Below are positions 1-11,095 of a stretch of 64,000 nt of DNA, piece by piece; position 1 is the stretch's first letter; every line of letters begins with the position of its first letter. A program made the position numbers and the translations under genes. The notes beneath the pieces are model-generated. The model was not told the origin of the DNA. It saw nothing but the letters and a program-made list of their open reading frames with translations, and searched no databases. This DNA comes from Tillandsia leiboldiana (lineage: Eukaryota > Streptophyta > Magnoliopsida > Poales > Bromeliaceae): positions 1-64,000 of the forward strand of contig JAQNDB010000281.1 of assembly GCA_029204045.2 (NCBI GenBank), given 5' to 3'.

Positions 1-408
1 CACCCCCGTCCACAGCCCATACCTTCCTCTGTGACCCAGCCTGTCGTGCGCCGGCCAATCCGTAGCCTGCCACGTGGGCATCCCGCCGGTCCACGGCTCC
101 CCATGCCCCAAAACTCGAGTGAAAACTTTCGGAGTCCACGTTTTTGGCATCCGGACTCAGAATTTTCAAACAAAAAGTCGTTTTCAAAGCGTTTTTCCTT
201 CCGCACTGAATACCAAATCCACCCTCTATTTGGCCAAATTCCTCTTCCTAAAATTCGGCAAAAGCAGCCGAAGGCCAAAACAGCCAACCAAAGCTCACAG
301 GTCCATCTGTGGCTCCCTTTGATGCACCATGGGCCAGATACACCATCAACAGGTGTTTGCACAGTGGATTCATGGGAAAAAGCTGTAAGGAGGTTTAGGG
401 GCCCTACA
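1..408 (-). repeat. G1 3' LTR (partial, first ~408 bp in element orientation)
   Basis: Starts TGTAGGGCCCC on the minus strand at 408, next to a polypurine tract. It aligns with 8490-8887 but shows many one-base insertions and deletions relative to that copy, for example around 30-60 and 110-230. It contains one G-box (CACGTG, 71-76). Confidence 0.92.
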
Positions 409-420
409 TCCTCCCCCACT
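409..420 (-). other. G1 polypurine tract
   Basis: Minus strand reads AGTGGGGGAGGA directly before the LTR start. This is the expected plus-strand priming site for reverse transcription. Confidence 0.8.
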
Positions 421-427
421 AAAAAAA

Positions 428-443
428 GTTTCGTCCCCGAAAC
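428..443 (-). other. Conserved 16-bp hairpin between pol and polypurine tract (G1)
   Basis: GTTTCG-TCCC-CGAAAC: a 6-bp perfect stem with a 4-base loop. The same element is found at the same place in G2 (12986-13001), G3 (22644-22659) and G4 (57486-57501). Confidence 0.7.
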
Positions 444-505
444 AAAGAAAACAGAACAGACGTACCTCAAATAGAAGCCTCGAATAAGAAAGTAGGCATC
501 CCTCA

Positions 506-2460
506 TCACTGTCTCCAGCTCCCAAGTAGCCTCTCGCTCCTCATGATTGCTCCACAGATCTTCACATAAGGAGGCCCGGTGCGCAATTCCCTCACCTCAC
601 GAGCAAGAATCCGCAACGGGCGCTCCTCGTAGACCAAGTCCTCGCCGATCTCCAACGAAGTGAAGTCAATCACGTGCGACGGGTCAAAAACATATCTCCT
701 CAGAGCTGAGACATGAAAGACATCATGAACTCCGGCCAGGCGCGGGGGTAAGGCAACTCTGTATGCCACAGGACCACTCTGTCTAGTACCTCAAAGTGTC
801 CAATAAAGCGGGACTGAGCTTTCCCCGTACTCCAAATCTCCGGACCCCTTTCGAGGGCGAGACCTTCAAGAAGACATGATCACCAACCTGAAACTCCAGG
901 TCTCGCCGTCGAGTATCGCGTAGCTCTTCTGACGACTCTGGGCTGTTCAAGATGCCGGCGAATAATCCTGACTTTTTCCTCTGCCTCCAGAAGTAAATCC
1001 GGTCCAAAGTCCTTCTCTCACCCCACGTCACTCCAATATAGGGAGACCGACCACTTGCGTCCAGACAACCTTCAAACGGAGCCATCTGGATGCTCGCCTG
1101 ATAGCTGTTGTTGTACGAACTCAACCAACGACAAGTGCCGGTACCACCCTCCTCCAAAATCCATAACGCACGCTCTCAACATATCCTCGAGGGTCTGTAT
1201 GGTGCGTTCTGACTGTCCATCGGTCTTGGGTGGAAAGCGGTGCTAAACCTGAGCTGAGTCCCCAATGCTGAATGCAAACTCCCCCAAAAGCGTGATACGA
1301 ACCTCGGGTCACGATCTGACACAATCGAAGCAGGGATACCGTGAAGCCTCACTATCTCATCCAAGATATAACTGTGCCAAAACGCTCCACGTGACCAAGT
1401 CATCTGAAACCGGTAAGAAGTGCGCCGACTTGGTGAGTCTGTCCACAATAACCCAGATCGCATCAGCCCCGCTCTGCGCCCTCGGCAATCCAGTGACGAA
1501 ATCCATAGTGACGTGGTCCCATTTCCACTCGGGAATTGGAAGACTCTGCAACTTACCAGCAGGAACGCGATGCTCTGCTTTCACTTGCTGGCAAGTTAAA
1601 CAATGAGCTACGAATCTCCCAATGTCCCGCTTCATCCCGGGCCACCAAAACTGTGCCTTGAGGTCCTTATACATCTTAGTACCTCCAGGATGGATGGTAT
1701 AAGGTGTAAAATGGCCTCTCTCAAAATCTGATCTCTAATCTCCTGATCCATAGGCACACACACTCGGTCCCTGTACCGCAGTACTCCCGAGCTATCCACA
1801 GAAAAATCCCCTGTCTGATCCGCCTGAAGCTGCGTCCTGATCCTCATCAAGTGGGGGTCCTCACTCTGAGCGTCCCTGATCCTCTCCAACAGAGTGGGCT
1901 GCAAGACCATAGACATGAGTCTAGCAGAGACCCCAGGGGATACTACCTCCAACTGTAACTGCCTCATCTGCTCGACCAACGGCGCCTGCTGCGAGATCAA
2001 TAAGCTCAGACTCGTCCTCCTACTCAAAGCATCTGCCACGACATTGGCCTTGCCGGGATGGTAAAGGATACTCAGATCGTAATCCTTTAACAACTCCAAC
2101 CACCGGCGTTGCCCTCAAATTCAGCTCCTTTTGGGTGAACAGATACTTCAAGCTCTTGTGATCAGTATATATCTCGCAATGCTCTCCATACAAATAATGC
2201 CGCCACAGCTTCAGAGCAAACACCACCGCTGCCAACTCCAGATCATGAGTAGGGTAATTTTTCTCATAGTCCTTCAATTGCCGCGAAGCATAGGCAATTA
2301 CCCTACCATGCTGCATCAACACACACCCCAGACCACTATGTGAGGCATCACTGTAGATCACAAATCCTTCCCCCATAACTGGGAGGGCAAGGATTGGAGC
2401 GGTCATCAACCTCTGCTTCAGCTCCTCAAAAACAGCTCTGGCAAATCTCGCTCCAAACAA
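506..2460 (-). pseudogene. G1 pol C-terminal part (RNase H, integrase, chromodomain-like tail), frameshifted
   Basis: Successive fragments in shifting frames encode RNase H (IYSDAS near 2355, then DLELAAVVF), the RH end with HPGKANVVADALSR (about 2060), the integrase zinc-binding part ending HCLTCQQ (about 1595), the catalytic region with MDFVTG and VSDRDPRF, and a tail with HDVFHVSALRRY and REVRELR. The intact relative is the G4 reading frame at 57514-59163. I see at least five frame breaks, near 2435, 2110, 1705, 1400 and 1230, with more toward 500. The preceding gag-RT frame is unbroken, so damage is concentrated in this half. The fragments cannot give a working integrase as read. A local sequence-quality problem is an alternative to true decay. 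Confidence 0.9.
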
Positions 2461-5242
2461 TCTTAACCCCTTTTCTGGTCAGACGAGTGAGGGGAGAGGA
2501 AAGCTTCGCAAAGCCTTCCACAAAGCGCCGATAGTAGCCCGCCAATCCAAGAAAGCTCCGCACCTCGGTGATAGTTGTCGGCCTCGGCCAATCTCTAATA
2601 GCATCCACCTTGGTCGGATCCACCGCCACTCCAGCAGCTGAAACCACATGACCCAGAAAGGCAACCTCCCGGAGCCAAAACTCGCACTTTTTGAACTTAG
2701 CATACAACTTTTTCTCTCGCAGAAGCTGTAGCACGGTCCTCAAGTGCTCCTCGTGCTCCAGATCACTCCGGGAGTAGATCAGAATATCATCTATGAACAC
2801 CACCACAAACCGATCCAAAAACGGCTGAAAAATCCTGTTCATCAAGTCCATGAATGCGGCAGGGGCATTAGTCAACCCAAAAGGCATCACAGTAAACTCA
2901 TAATGCCCGTACCGCGATCTGAAAGCCGTCTTGGAGATGTCCTCGGCCCTCACCCTAAGCTGGTGGTAACCGGACTGTAGATCAATCTTCGAGAACACGG
3001 ATGCTCCCTGTAACTGATCAAACAAATCATCTATCCGGGGGAGGGGATACTTGTTCCGGATGGTCACTTTGTTCAATTCCCTATAATCCACGCACAATCG
3101 CAGTGATCCATCCTTCTTCTTAACAAACAACACAGGCGCTCCCCACGGAGAAACACTGGGTCTAATGAAGCCCCTATCCAAAAGATCCTGAAGCTGGGCT
3201 TTCAACTCCCTCAACTCAGCTGGCGCCATCCTATAGGGTGCCTTTGAGATTGGTGCAGTCCCAGGGACTACATCAATCACAAACTCAATCTCCCTCTCCG
3301 GCGGCATCGTCATCAACTCAGGTGGAAACACATCGGGGAACTCTCGGACGATAGGGATATCCTCGAGTCCCAGTGCCGCCGTAGGCACCTCCACCACGGT
3401 GGCCAAAAAGGCAGTGCAACCTCTACTCATCATCCTCCTAGCTCTCGCCGAGGAAATGGTCGCTGCGAACAGCGTGCTCTGGCAGCCTCTGAAGATGAAC
3501 TCCTCCTGTCCTGGCTCGCGAAGAGTCACCGTCCTCTCTCTGCAGTCGATAGTGGCGGAGTACCGAGATAGCCAATCCATCCCCAACACCAAGTCAAAAT
3601 CATGGAGCTGCTGCAAGACAAGTAAGTTTGCAGGCAAAATCCAAGGCCCCAACTGCACCGAGCATGCCAAACAACGCTCCTCGACATGCAAAACGTGATC
3701 AGGAACCCGCACCTCTAATGCACAAGACAATGACTCTACCTCTAGACCATGCAGGGATGCAAATGCTCGACTAATGAAAGAATGAGATGCTCCAGTGTCG
3801 AATAAAGAGCGAGCCCGAATACCAAAAAGTAGAGTAATACCTGCCACCACCTGGTCTGCCGCTGTGGAATCTGCTAATTGGGCGGCATACACCCGCCCGC
3901 TCGGTGCTGGAGGTCGAGAATCTGAAAGATGGGAGGTGGACGGCCTGCTCGCTGGAGCATAAGGCCGCTGAGCTGATGGCTGCTGCTGCTGAGGGGGATA
4001 TGGAGCCGACGCCGAAGAAGGTGCCGAAGAAGTAGCAAGGGGGCAAGTAGCTCGCACATGCCCCGGCTGTCCACAACGAAAGCATCGACCCCATCTCTGA
4101 TCACATGTATCTGACGGGTGCTGCCCCCTGCAGAAAACACACCTATCAGATGGCCGGATATGCCTCGACTGCTGCTGCCTCGAGGACTGCTGCTGAGATC
4201 TCTGCTGCCTCTGCTGCGATTTCTGCTGCTGGTGCTGCTGCTGATGCTGCTGCGGTCTCTGGGGTCCACCAGGACCTCTCCTATCAGATCGCCCACGGCC
4301 GTAAGACTGGGACTGCGGCGGCCGTGGCGGTCTCCAAGAGCTGGCCTGTCCCCCGTCCTCTGGGGCTGGTCGCTTCCTGTCGGAACCCTGCGCGACCGCG
4401 GCCCTCCGTCTGGCCACCTGCTGATCGCCTCTCTCCACCCACTGTGCGTGCTCTGCGGCTGCCTCTAGAGTCTGAAATCTCTGTGCATGCACAAGCGTGA
4501 AAATCTCTGGACGGAGGCCTCCCTCGAACAACTCAACCTGGTGTGGACCGTCACGAGCGACGAAGGGCACACAGTTCAGCAACTCCATGAACTCCTGGAA
4601 ATAGACATGGGCCGGTCGATCGCCCTGCTGCAGATTCTTCAAGTCGTCCTCCAACTTCTTCTTCACACTGGTAGAAAAATAGGTGTCCAATACCATCCGT
4701 TTGAACTCCTCCCAAGGCAACTGCCGAGTGATCCGGAACTCCAGTGGCTCAACTCGCTGCCACCAAAAATCAGCATCTCCATCCAAACAGTGCACCGCCA
4801 TGTGCACTCGATACCTCGGGTCGATGAAGAAGTCCCGAAAAAGCTTCTCCATCGCAGAAAGCCATCTCCCAACAGCCCGGGGCTGAGCATCCCGCCCCGA
4901 GAATCTAGGTGGTCCCCGCTTAACAAACGCAGCGAGTTTGTCAGCAAAATCCCGCTCCTCCTCCGCAGTCAAAGGCTGAATAGCTCCAGGAGCCCCGCTA
5001 CTAGAAGATGGTGCCGTCGGCACAAAAGGTACAACAAGAGGCACAGGGGCCTCAGGAACAGCTGGGGGTGGTGCCTCCCTCTGAGCAAGCAGCTGCTCAA
5101 TCCTCTGCTCCTGGCGGCGCTGACCCTCCGCCAACTGGGCCACCAAGGCCCGCAACTCAGTAAGCTCGGGGGGGGTAGGCTGCTCTGGCTCAACAGGGGG
5201 TGAAGGGACACCCCGAGTGGGAATCCGACGTCGAGGAGGCAT
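2426..5242 (-). CDS. G1 gag-protease-reverse transcriptase polyprotein (open frame, lacks RH/INT)
   Basis: Open frame of about 938 residues from MPPRRR; I chose this Met, not one 6 codons upstream, because the G4 copy also begins MPPR. Counting from the upstream Met: a capsid-like gag region at 100-280; a Gln-rich stretch at 340-366; a CCHC zinc knuckle at 393-406 (CFRCGQPGHVRATC), preceded by an extra CVFC...C pair at 374-386; the aspartic protease site DTGASHS from 488; and reverse transcriptase at about 640-940 with FIDD at 822-825. It stops near 2426 because of a frame break between RT and RNase H, where the next frame continues FEELKQRL. The gag makes the particle; RT copies the RNA. Motifs are intact, but the element cannot make RH or INT from this frame. 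Confidence 0.92.
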   Translation of the reverse strand: MPPRRRIPTRGVPSPPVEPEQPTPPELTELRALVAQLAEGQRRQEQRIEQLLAQREAPPPAVPEAPVPLVVPFVPTAPSSSSGAPGAIQPLTAEEERDFADKLAAFVKRGPPRFSGRDAQPRAVGRWLSAMEKLFRDFFIDPRYRVHMAVHCLDGDADFWWQRVEPLEFRITRQLPWEEFKRMVLDTYFSTSVKKKLEDDLKNLQQGDRPAHVYFQEFMELLNCVPFVARDGPHQVELFEGGLRPEIFTLVHAQRFQTLEAAAEHAQWVERGDQQVARRRAAVAQGSDRKRPAPEDGGQASSWRPPRPPQSQSYGRGRSDRRGPGGPQRPQQHQQQHQQQKSQQRQQRSQQQSSRQQQSRHIRPSDRCVFCRGQHPSDTCDQRWGRCFRCGQPGHVRATCPLATSSAPSSASAPYPPQQQQPSAQRPYAPASRPSTSHLSDSRPPAPSGRVYAAQLADSTAADQVVAGITLLFGIRARSLFDTGASHSFISRAFASLHGLEVESLSCALEVRVPDHVLHVEERCLACSVQLGPWILPANLLVLQQLHDFDLVLGMDWLSRYSATIDCRERTVTLREPGQEEFIFRGCQSTLFAATISSARARRMMSRGCTAFLATVVEVPTAALGLEDIPIVREFPDVFPPELMTMPPEREIEFVIDVVPGTAPISKAPYRMAPAELRELKAQLQDLLDRGFIRPSVSPWGAPVLFVKKKDGSLRLCVDYRELNKVTIRNKYPLPRIDDLFDQLQGASVFSKIDLQSGYHQLRVRAEDISKTAFRSRYGHYEFTVMPFGLTNAPAAFMDLMNRIFQPFLDRFVVVFIDDILIYSRSDLEHEEHLRTVLQLLREKKLYAKFKKCEFWLREVAFLGHVVSAAGVAVDPTKVDAIRDWPRPTTITEVRSFLGLAGYYRRFVEGFAKLSSPLTRLTRKGVKIVWSEICQSCF

Positions 5243-5516
5243 CCTGCCACAAGAAACCAATCATCAGCAACAAAACCCCACACGACCCAATCTGGCGAAA
5301 GTCAAAAGACATCCTCCTATTTCTGTCACCTTATGTTGTCTGCAGCCAACATAATGGTCCAACAGAGATAGGCTATGTCGATCTCTCTTCACTCACAGGA
5401 AGAGTCAACTATAAAATCACCGACTTTCGCAAAAATGTTACGCCACTCACGCCCTATCATCCTAGGGTCTGTCCAAAAGCCTAGGGTTTCCTAAGTCCCA
5501 ACTGACCTATCCCTAA

Positions 5517-5528
5517 GCTCTGATACCA
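5517..5528 (-). other. G1 primer binding site (tRNA-iMet) and leader
   Basis: Minus strand TGGTATCAGAGC is complementary to the 3' end of plant initiator-Met tRNA. It lies 8 nt after the 5' LTR end at 5537. The bases between it and the gag start (5243-5516) are an untranslated leader in which I see no gene. Confidence 0.88.
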
Positions 5529-7971
5529 ACTTAATCTGTCACGCCCCGGGTGTAAACCAGAACCCGGGCCCGTCTACAGATCCGCCGTGCATGCGGTATT
5601 TCCCACATACACGAAGCGTCGGTAACCTGCTCAGATAAGAAATAATAAAAAAAAAGAGCATAATAATCAGAGCTAAACTAAAACTACTGTATCTCAGACA
5701 GAAGCTGGAAGTAAAAGAGTACAACAGTGGAATAAAATACAGATGTCTCTCCCAGCTCACCACTAAATACAAACAGCTGGCAAAAGCCAGACCCAAAAAG
5801 AAATAAACAAAAGCTGTCTGAGAAGACCAGGTACCCAAAAGCTCCAGCTACAACCCTCGGGAGGCTCTCTATCTAGTCCGCGATGCGCTTGCCCCGATCA
5901 GTTGCTGACGGCCCAGCAACTCCCACAGAGGACTCTGCAAAACAAAGGGGAAGAAAGAAACAAGAAAAGACAATGGGGGGTAAGTACTACAATAAACAGT
6001 AGCCTCCCCTAGTGGGTAAAGCCTCAGCTCAAATATGCCCACCAGGTAATCAGAGGCAAAAGGGGAAGAAGAGAAAGGGGGGGGGGGTGAAGCTATGAAT
6101 GACAACTGATGAAGTGCTACCCCTAATATGCCTCTACATGGTAAACCAATAAGTATGGAAAAGTATGCATCAGTATCAAGAAGCCTGCCAAAATGACCCA
6201 ATCTAACGCCAGTGGACACTGGCACTGCCTGCTAATCTCATCTGTGGGGATACTGACCGACTACTGCCTGATACGGTCATGTCCCCAACGTAAGTAACAG
6301 ATCGGCCTCGGCCCGTCCGATCAAGCTCTAAAGTAATAACAGACCGGCCTCGATCCGTCCGGTCGCACACTCCGGAGTGGCACTCGAGGGGAGCGACCCA
6401 CACGAGTAAGGAAATCACTGTAACAAGCATCTCTGTAACCACTGTCTCATAATAGCAGGACTGGATCATGACTATGATCAAAGTGGAAAACTCCATCCAC
6501 TAAAGAAAGCCCGATCCCCAAAACCCCCAATCTGATGCAACAGTAACAACCCGGTCAACCACCCAAGATCCGTGGTCGCCGCAACACCCTGCCAAAAGCC
6601 CAACCTGTCCCAAATCCCCAATACCTGGCTACACTGTCCAACACACGCTCGAACCTGAGCGACTATGCCGCAAGTCTATCGATAATAGGAGAAGAAAAGA
6701 ATAAATGCATGGTTTCTCCTAAGTCAAGTCCCAAAAGATAGTGTAGCAATAAAAGATGTCAATATTTAAGTGACCCGTTTAATCATGCATTGTCTCAATA
6801 TGTTGTCCATTTTCCAAGAGTAATCAGTTCAGAGTGACATAAGCTAAAGTGACAGTCTCATAGAATATTTAGCAATTTTAATATCCTCAACTATTATTTT
6901 AACCCTAAACATGCAGTCCAACAATTTCCACATGGATCAAATAACAATTTATCAAAGATCAATCAACCAATAATTAATTCCCTAGATCATGCAAGGTTAC
7001 TAATAATACTTTGGGCCTCAAAAATGAGGGAACACTCTGATGTTCCTAGTGGGCATACCAAAGGAGAGGAGTACAACAACCACCCACCTGAAGTGCTAAC
7101 TGTCCGGATCCGTACAGCAAGAAAATACCAAAACTCCAAATCCTTGCTCCCACAATTTTAGCACACCCGTAATATTCCTGGTACAATACAAAGCTCACTA
7201 ATTACACTTAGGCTCCCAATTATTGCTCTTATAACCATCTACAACCTCGGATTCACAACTGTTAAATTATCACCTGCAGAAAGTGCCCAGAAAATTCCAA
7301 GAAAAATACCACAGCGATCCTCGCGTCGATAGCTTCGCAACGGTACCTTGCACACCCAAATCCGAGTTCGGTAAGTCAAGATAAAAATTCGGCAAGGGGG
7401 TACACTCATACAAAAATCTGTGCTAAAAACTGTGCACTGTTCACTGAGAAAACAGTAATTTCACCTCGAAATAAATCTCACAAAAATCCAATAAAAATAC
7501 GAGCGTGTTCCTTGCGATCCGTAGATGAAAAAGTTGTATAAGCTCGTTTCCGTCTGATGCTCGTGCGCGAAGATATGGTCAAAATACCCCGCTGCTGTCA
7601 AGGAAGTCCACACAGAAAAAGGGGTCACTGTTTGCCTCGGGATCCGTGCCAAAACCTCGGAACGAGAAAGCGCGACCAAAACAAAAGATGAAGTCCTACC
7701 TCTTAGGAGTCTTCCGGCGCAAGAATCACAGAAAAGTGAGCTCGGGGTAGTCCAGGGGAGCCAAAACACTGTCGCTGCGCCGAAGAAGAACACTAGAAAG
7801 CAACGTCGCGCCGCGCCGTAAAATGGGGAACCTCGGGATTCGTGCCTCCTAAAATCCTAGAACTTGGCAGGAAGATCAAGGATTAAGAGGGGAAAATTTC
7901 ACCAAGAGGAAGCTCGGGGAGATCTTGCACAGACAGAGAGAAAAAAGGCAGCAAAGAGGGCTCGGGCTGGC

Positions 7972-8040
7972 TATTTATAGGCTGAAGAAATCTTTTGGGA
8001 AAATACCCATCAGGTCCCAACTTTCGGGCGCCCGAAAGTT
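7972..8040 (-). promoter_or_regulatory. G1 LTR core promoter: TATA box plus upstream palindrome
   Basis: TATAAATA on the minus strand at 7979-7972. A 22-bp perfect palindrome with core TTTCGGGCGCCCGAAA lies at 8019-8040, 39 bp upstream of the TATA. G4 and G5 have the same arrangement, which supports function. Confidence 0.7.
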
Positions 8041-8156
8041 TTCGGGCGCACACAATGCGGCCCGGCCCAGAACTTTCGGGCGCGCACAGTGCGGCCCAGC
8101 CCAAAATGCTCCGTCGGACGGGATCCTGGCTTCGTCCGACCCGCCCCGGCGCCCGC

Positions 8157-8560
8157 CACGTGTCGCCCGAACAGGCGGCAGCCATGCAAGCTGCCGCGGA
8201 GTGCGCCACGTGTCCCCCGCCCGCGTCAACGCGGTAGGTGGCGCCCGCGAATCAGCGGGCGCCACGTGGCGCTGCCCACGTCGCCGTACCTGCCCCGCGT
8301 ACGGCCACCTGCCCGCGACCTGCCCCGCGCGCTGCGTGGACCGCGCGCACATGCGCCCGCCAACCGGGTGCTGCCACGTGGCGCGCCCCCGGTCCACGCC
8401 TCCCCGCGCTCGCCCGTGGACCAAGCGCGCGTGGGCCGCCCAATCCGGCGCTGCCACGTGGACACCCGCCGGTCCACGCGCCCCGCGGTGCACCCCGGTC
8501 ACAGCCCAGACCTTCCGTGGACCCAGCCGCGTGCGCCGGCCAATCCGAGCCTGCCACGTG
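8157..8560 (-). promoter_or_regulatory. G1 U3 G-box cluster (six CACGTG sites)
   Basis: CACGTG at 8157, 8207, 8263, 8375, 8455 and 8555, mostly as GCCACGTGGC or GCCACGTGTC and often next to CCAAT. Such sites are known targets of plant bZIP and bHLH factors. Their use here is inferred. Confidence 0.65.
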
Positions 8561-9865
8561 GCATCCCCGCCGGTCCACGGCTCCCCCATGCACCAAAAAT
8601 CCAGTAAAACTTCCGGGAGTCCGTTTTTGGGCATCCGGACTCAGAATTTAGCAAACAAAAAGTCGTTTTCAAGCGTTTTTCCGCACTGAATCCAAATCCA
8701 CCCTCTATTTGGCCAAATTCCTCTTCTAAAATTCGGCAAAAGCAGCCGAAGGCCAAAACAGCCAACCAAAGCTCACAGGGTCCATCTGTGGCATCCCTTT
8801 GATGCACCATGGGCCAGATACACCATCAACAGGTGTTTGCACAGTGGATTCATGGGAAAAAGCTGTAAGGAGTTTAGGGGCCCTACACTCCCTCTGCAGA
8901 AAACAAGCTCGGGCAAGAGCTTGGTTCATTGTTTATGAATTATGCCCACCTAATGCTTGATGAAATGCCTCAAAGAACTCGAAGTTGGTTTTAGCAAATT
9001 ATGGGCATCCAGCAAAGTACCAGATTACTCCACATGATTCTGTGAGCTTGATGCTCACTTTAGTTGCATGTTTGACTGTGTGGATCAATGTGTGGAGCCA
9101 AGCTAAGCCATTCGAGATCAAGGGGCATGGATCTGCTTGATCCAGCAGTTCTGGGCTGCACTTTGGGCAACCCCCTGTGTCCCTGAGGTGTCCTGAGCAA
9201 AATGCTCAAGTTATTTTGCAGTGGGCACTTGTAAATGCAAAGTTGTAGTGTTATCAAGCTCTAGGTTAGTTGGTTGGCCTAAGTCCTGTTCTGGGCTGTT
9301 TGCGGAGCCGCGACAGTGAGCTCCTAGCTAATTTGGGGTCACTGGACGCGATGCTCGCGTCGGATTTCGGTTTCGTTGAGCCGAAGAAACAAAAATGCAT
9401 TTAAGCTATATTAGAGAGGTATATTATGGCCCGAAGTTTTCCTCGGGTTCCGTGCTACTGCAAATGGGTGAGCACGGTGTTCAGCGGGTCGAGTGTCACT
9501 TACTGGAAGTGACGGTTCGTAAAAATAATATCCCAGTTGAGAGAACGAGCGAAAACGGCTCTTATTTTATTGTAAAAGTGCAATTGGGTAAAACCTTAGG
9601 GGTCAATTTGTAATTGTAGCCTGGTAGACTGCTGTACACAGTGAGTTAGAGGGATGGATATGAGAGAGAGTTTATTATTGACTTGTATCTATTATTCAGG
9701 TACTAGCAATCAGCCGCTAGCCAGTGAGCCTCCCAGCGGATTTCCGGATCACTTGTGTTGAGGTGGGTTTACGGTCGAGGCTGAGTATTGTGTTGGTAAT
9801 CCGAAAGGGACTTTTTATTGTTAATCGGTACTAACACTGACGGTTTCTATGATGTACTATCTTAC

Positions 9866-9914
9866 CCCGTTACTTGGTTACTTGGTTACTTGGTTACTTG
9901 GTTACTTGGTTACT
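9866..9914 (+). repeat. (GTTACTTG)n microsatellite, about 5 copies
   Basis: Perfect 8-bp units. The allelic position in S1 (35366-35427) has about 7 copies, so the number changes between copies. Confidence 0.9.
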
Positions 9915-10074
9915 TATGCTCGAGTTGCGACACGCGCACCCGCGGTTTGGCCACCGCAAAGGGTGCTCTTTTCCGGAAAGGCGGTCTTCGACCCGTGTTA
10001 CCCCACGAGGTGACGTAGTGGGGGCCCCGTAGGTGTGGGGTTTGAGGCAGCGAGGTGCGAGCGGTGCGACCTGT

Positions 10075-10251
10075 CGGGATTGGATCCCGATGTGGTCAGG
10101 TGTGAGACCGCCAGGATTGGATCCCGATGTGGTCAGGTGTGAGACCGCCGGGATTGGATCCCGATGTGGTCAGGTGTGAGACCGCCGGGATTGGATCCCT
10201 ATGTGGTCAGGTGTGCGACCGCCGGGATTGGATCCCGATGCGGTCAGGTGT
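10075..10251 (+). repeat. 37-bp minisatellite, about 5 units
   Basis: Units begin GGGATTGGATCCCGATG and repeat every 37 bp with few changes. The same array is in S1 at 35586-35762. Confidence 0.92.
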
Positions 10252-11095
10252 TACAGGTGATACCGGGGTTGCAGGTGTTACAGGTGGTACAGGTGGATGC
10301 GAGTTACCGTTACGAGTAGAGCGGTTGTTCCGGCTAGTCTTACTTTTGTGGCTTGGTATTACTTTACTGCTTTAGTACTATTTTTATGATAGTGTCGCTG
10401 ACTACCCACTCTGTGACAGGTACCTCCAGGGGGTAGAGGTAGGCGACGGTGAGGCCGAGTTGGTAGCAGTCGGTCTGAGGGAGCCCTAGTATGCTGTTTT
10501 ATTTACCTTCTCTGCATTTCATTCAGTATTGTAGGTTACTGTGTGGTTCTCGATACCCTTGTGGGGTCGTGTGGATGTTGAGTACTTTCTTTCTGGTTAT
10601 GCACTACTGTTTCCTGTATTGTTCCCGTTTGGCCGTTTTTCAAAACAAATCAATTAGAAAAGAAAAAGGACTTCGAAAACTGTTTTCAAAAGTCTAGGGT
10701 CGGGTGGGCCCGTTTTCTAAACCTTGTGGATTTATGCCGTTTTCCAACCTGTTTTCAAAACCTAAGGCCGTGTGGGCCTGTTTTCAAAACGGTGAGTTTA
10801 TACTTTCAACTTGACTGGCCACGGGTATTGTTTAGTCTTCATGCACCGTACTACTTCGAACTGTTGTGATTAAATGGGAAAATGATTGCTTATGTTCGAC
10901 TATTGTAGCAGCCGCGACGCCGTGCATATACAGAGGAGACTCTGCCCGATTTTCGAGTAAATCTGTATATGTGGCGGGTCTGGGCACGCGCCGGGGAAGG
11001 AGGTTTTTAAACAAAAAAATTTTGTACGCACTTTACGCGTACTTTGAGGTATCGTTTCCTCTAAAATAAAACCCCCGGGGCGTGACAGACTAAGA

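Larger units (their letters stand above)
1..8887 (-). mobile_element. G1: Ty3/gypsy chromovirus (Tekay/Del-like), 3' LTR cut by window edge
   Basis: Read on the minus strand the order is 5' LTR (8887-5537), primer site, gag-PR-RT, RH-INT-chromodomain tail, polypurine tract, and the start of the 3' LTR (408-1). The first 408 bases match the outer end of the 5' LTR (about 8490-8887), which shows they are LTR. The right flank (from 8888) is the interior of a G2-family LTR: the same text is uninterrupted at 15137 and 34383. So G1 inserted into G2. The matching target duplication lies left of the window and cannot be checked. The domain order and C-terminal tail fit the Tekay/Del clade; the clade call is by family knowledge. 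Confidence 0.93.
5537..8887 (-). repeat. G1 5' LTR (3351 bp)
   Basis: Bounded by TGTAGGGCCCC at 8887 and CGGGGCGTGACA at 5537 on the minus strand, immediately followed by spacer and primer site. The U3 half (about 8020-8887) is GC-rich with repeated CCAAT, G-box and GGTCCACG modules. The R/U5 half (5540-7960) is AT-richer and holds no reading frame I trust. Short ORFs here are chance products. Confidence 0.93.
8888..11087 (+). repeat. G2 5' LTR, distal 2.2 kb (start displaced by G1)
   Basis: Matches S1 34383-36597 almost base for base and ends CCCCGGGGCGTGACA just before the primer site. It contains an 8-bp microsatellite and a 37-bp minisatellite (listed separately). No coding gene seen. 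Confidence 0.93.

Noticed and set aside
5200..5484. 94-residue plus-strand ORF beside the G1 gag start
   Set aside because: Lies antisense to the gag start and leader of G1; shadow frame.
8089..8607. Overlapping ORFs on both strands in the G1 LTR (up to 254 residues)
   Set aside because: High-GC U3 sequence lacks stops by chance; no family match and no conservation in frame with G4.
10075..10251. Possible CRISPR-like array
   Set aside because: Units are contiguous 37-bp tandem repeats without unique spacers, in a plant retrotransposon LTR.
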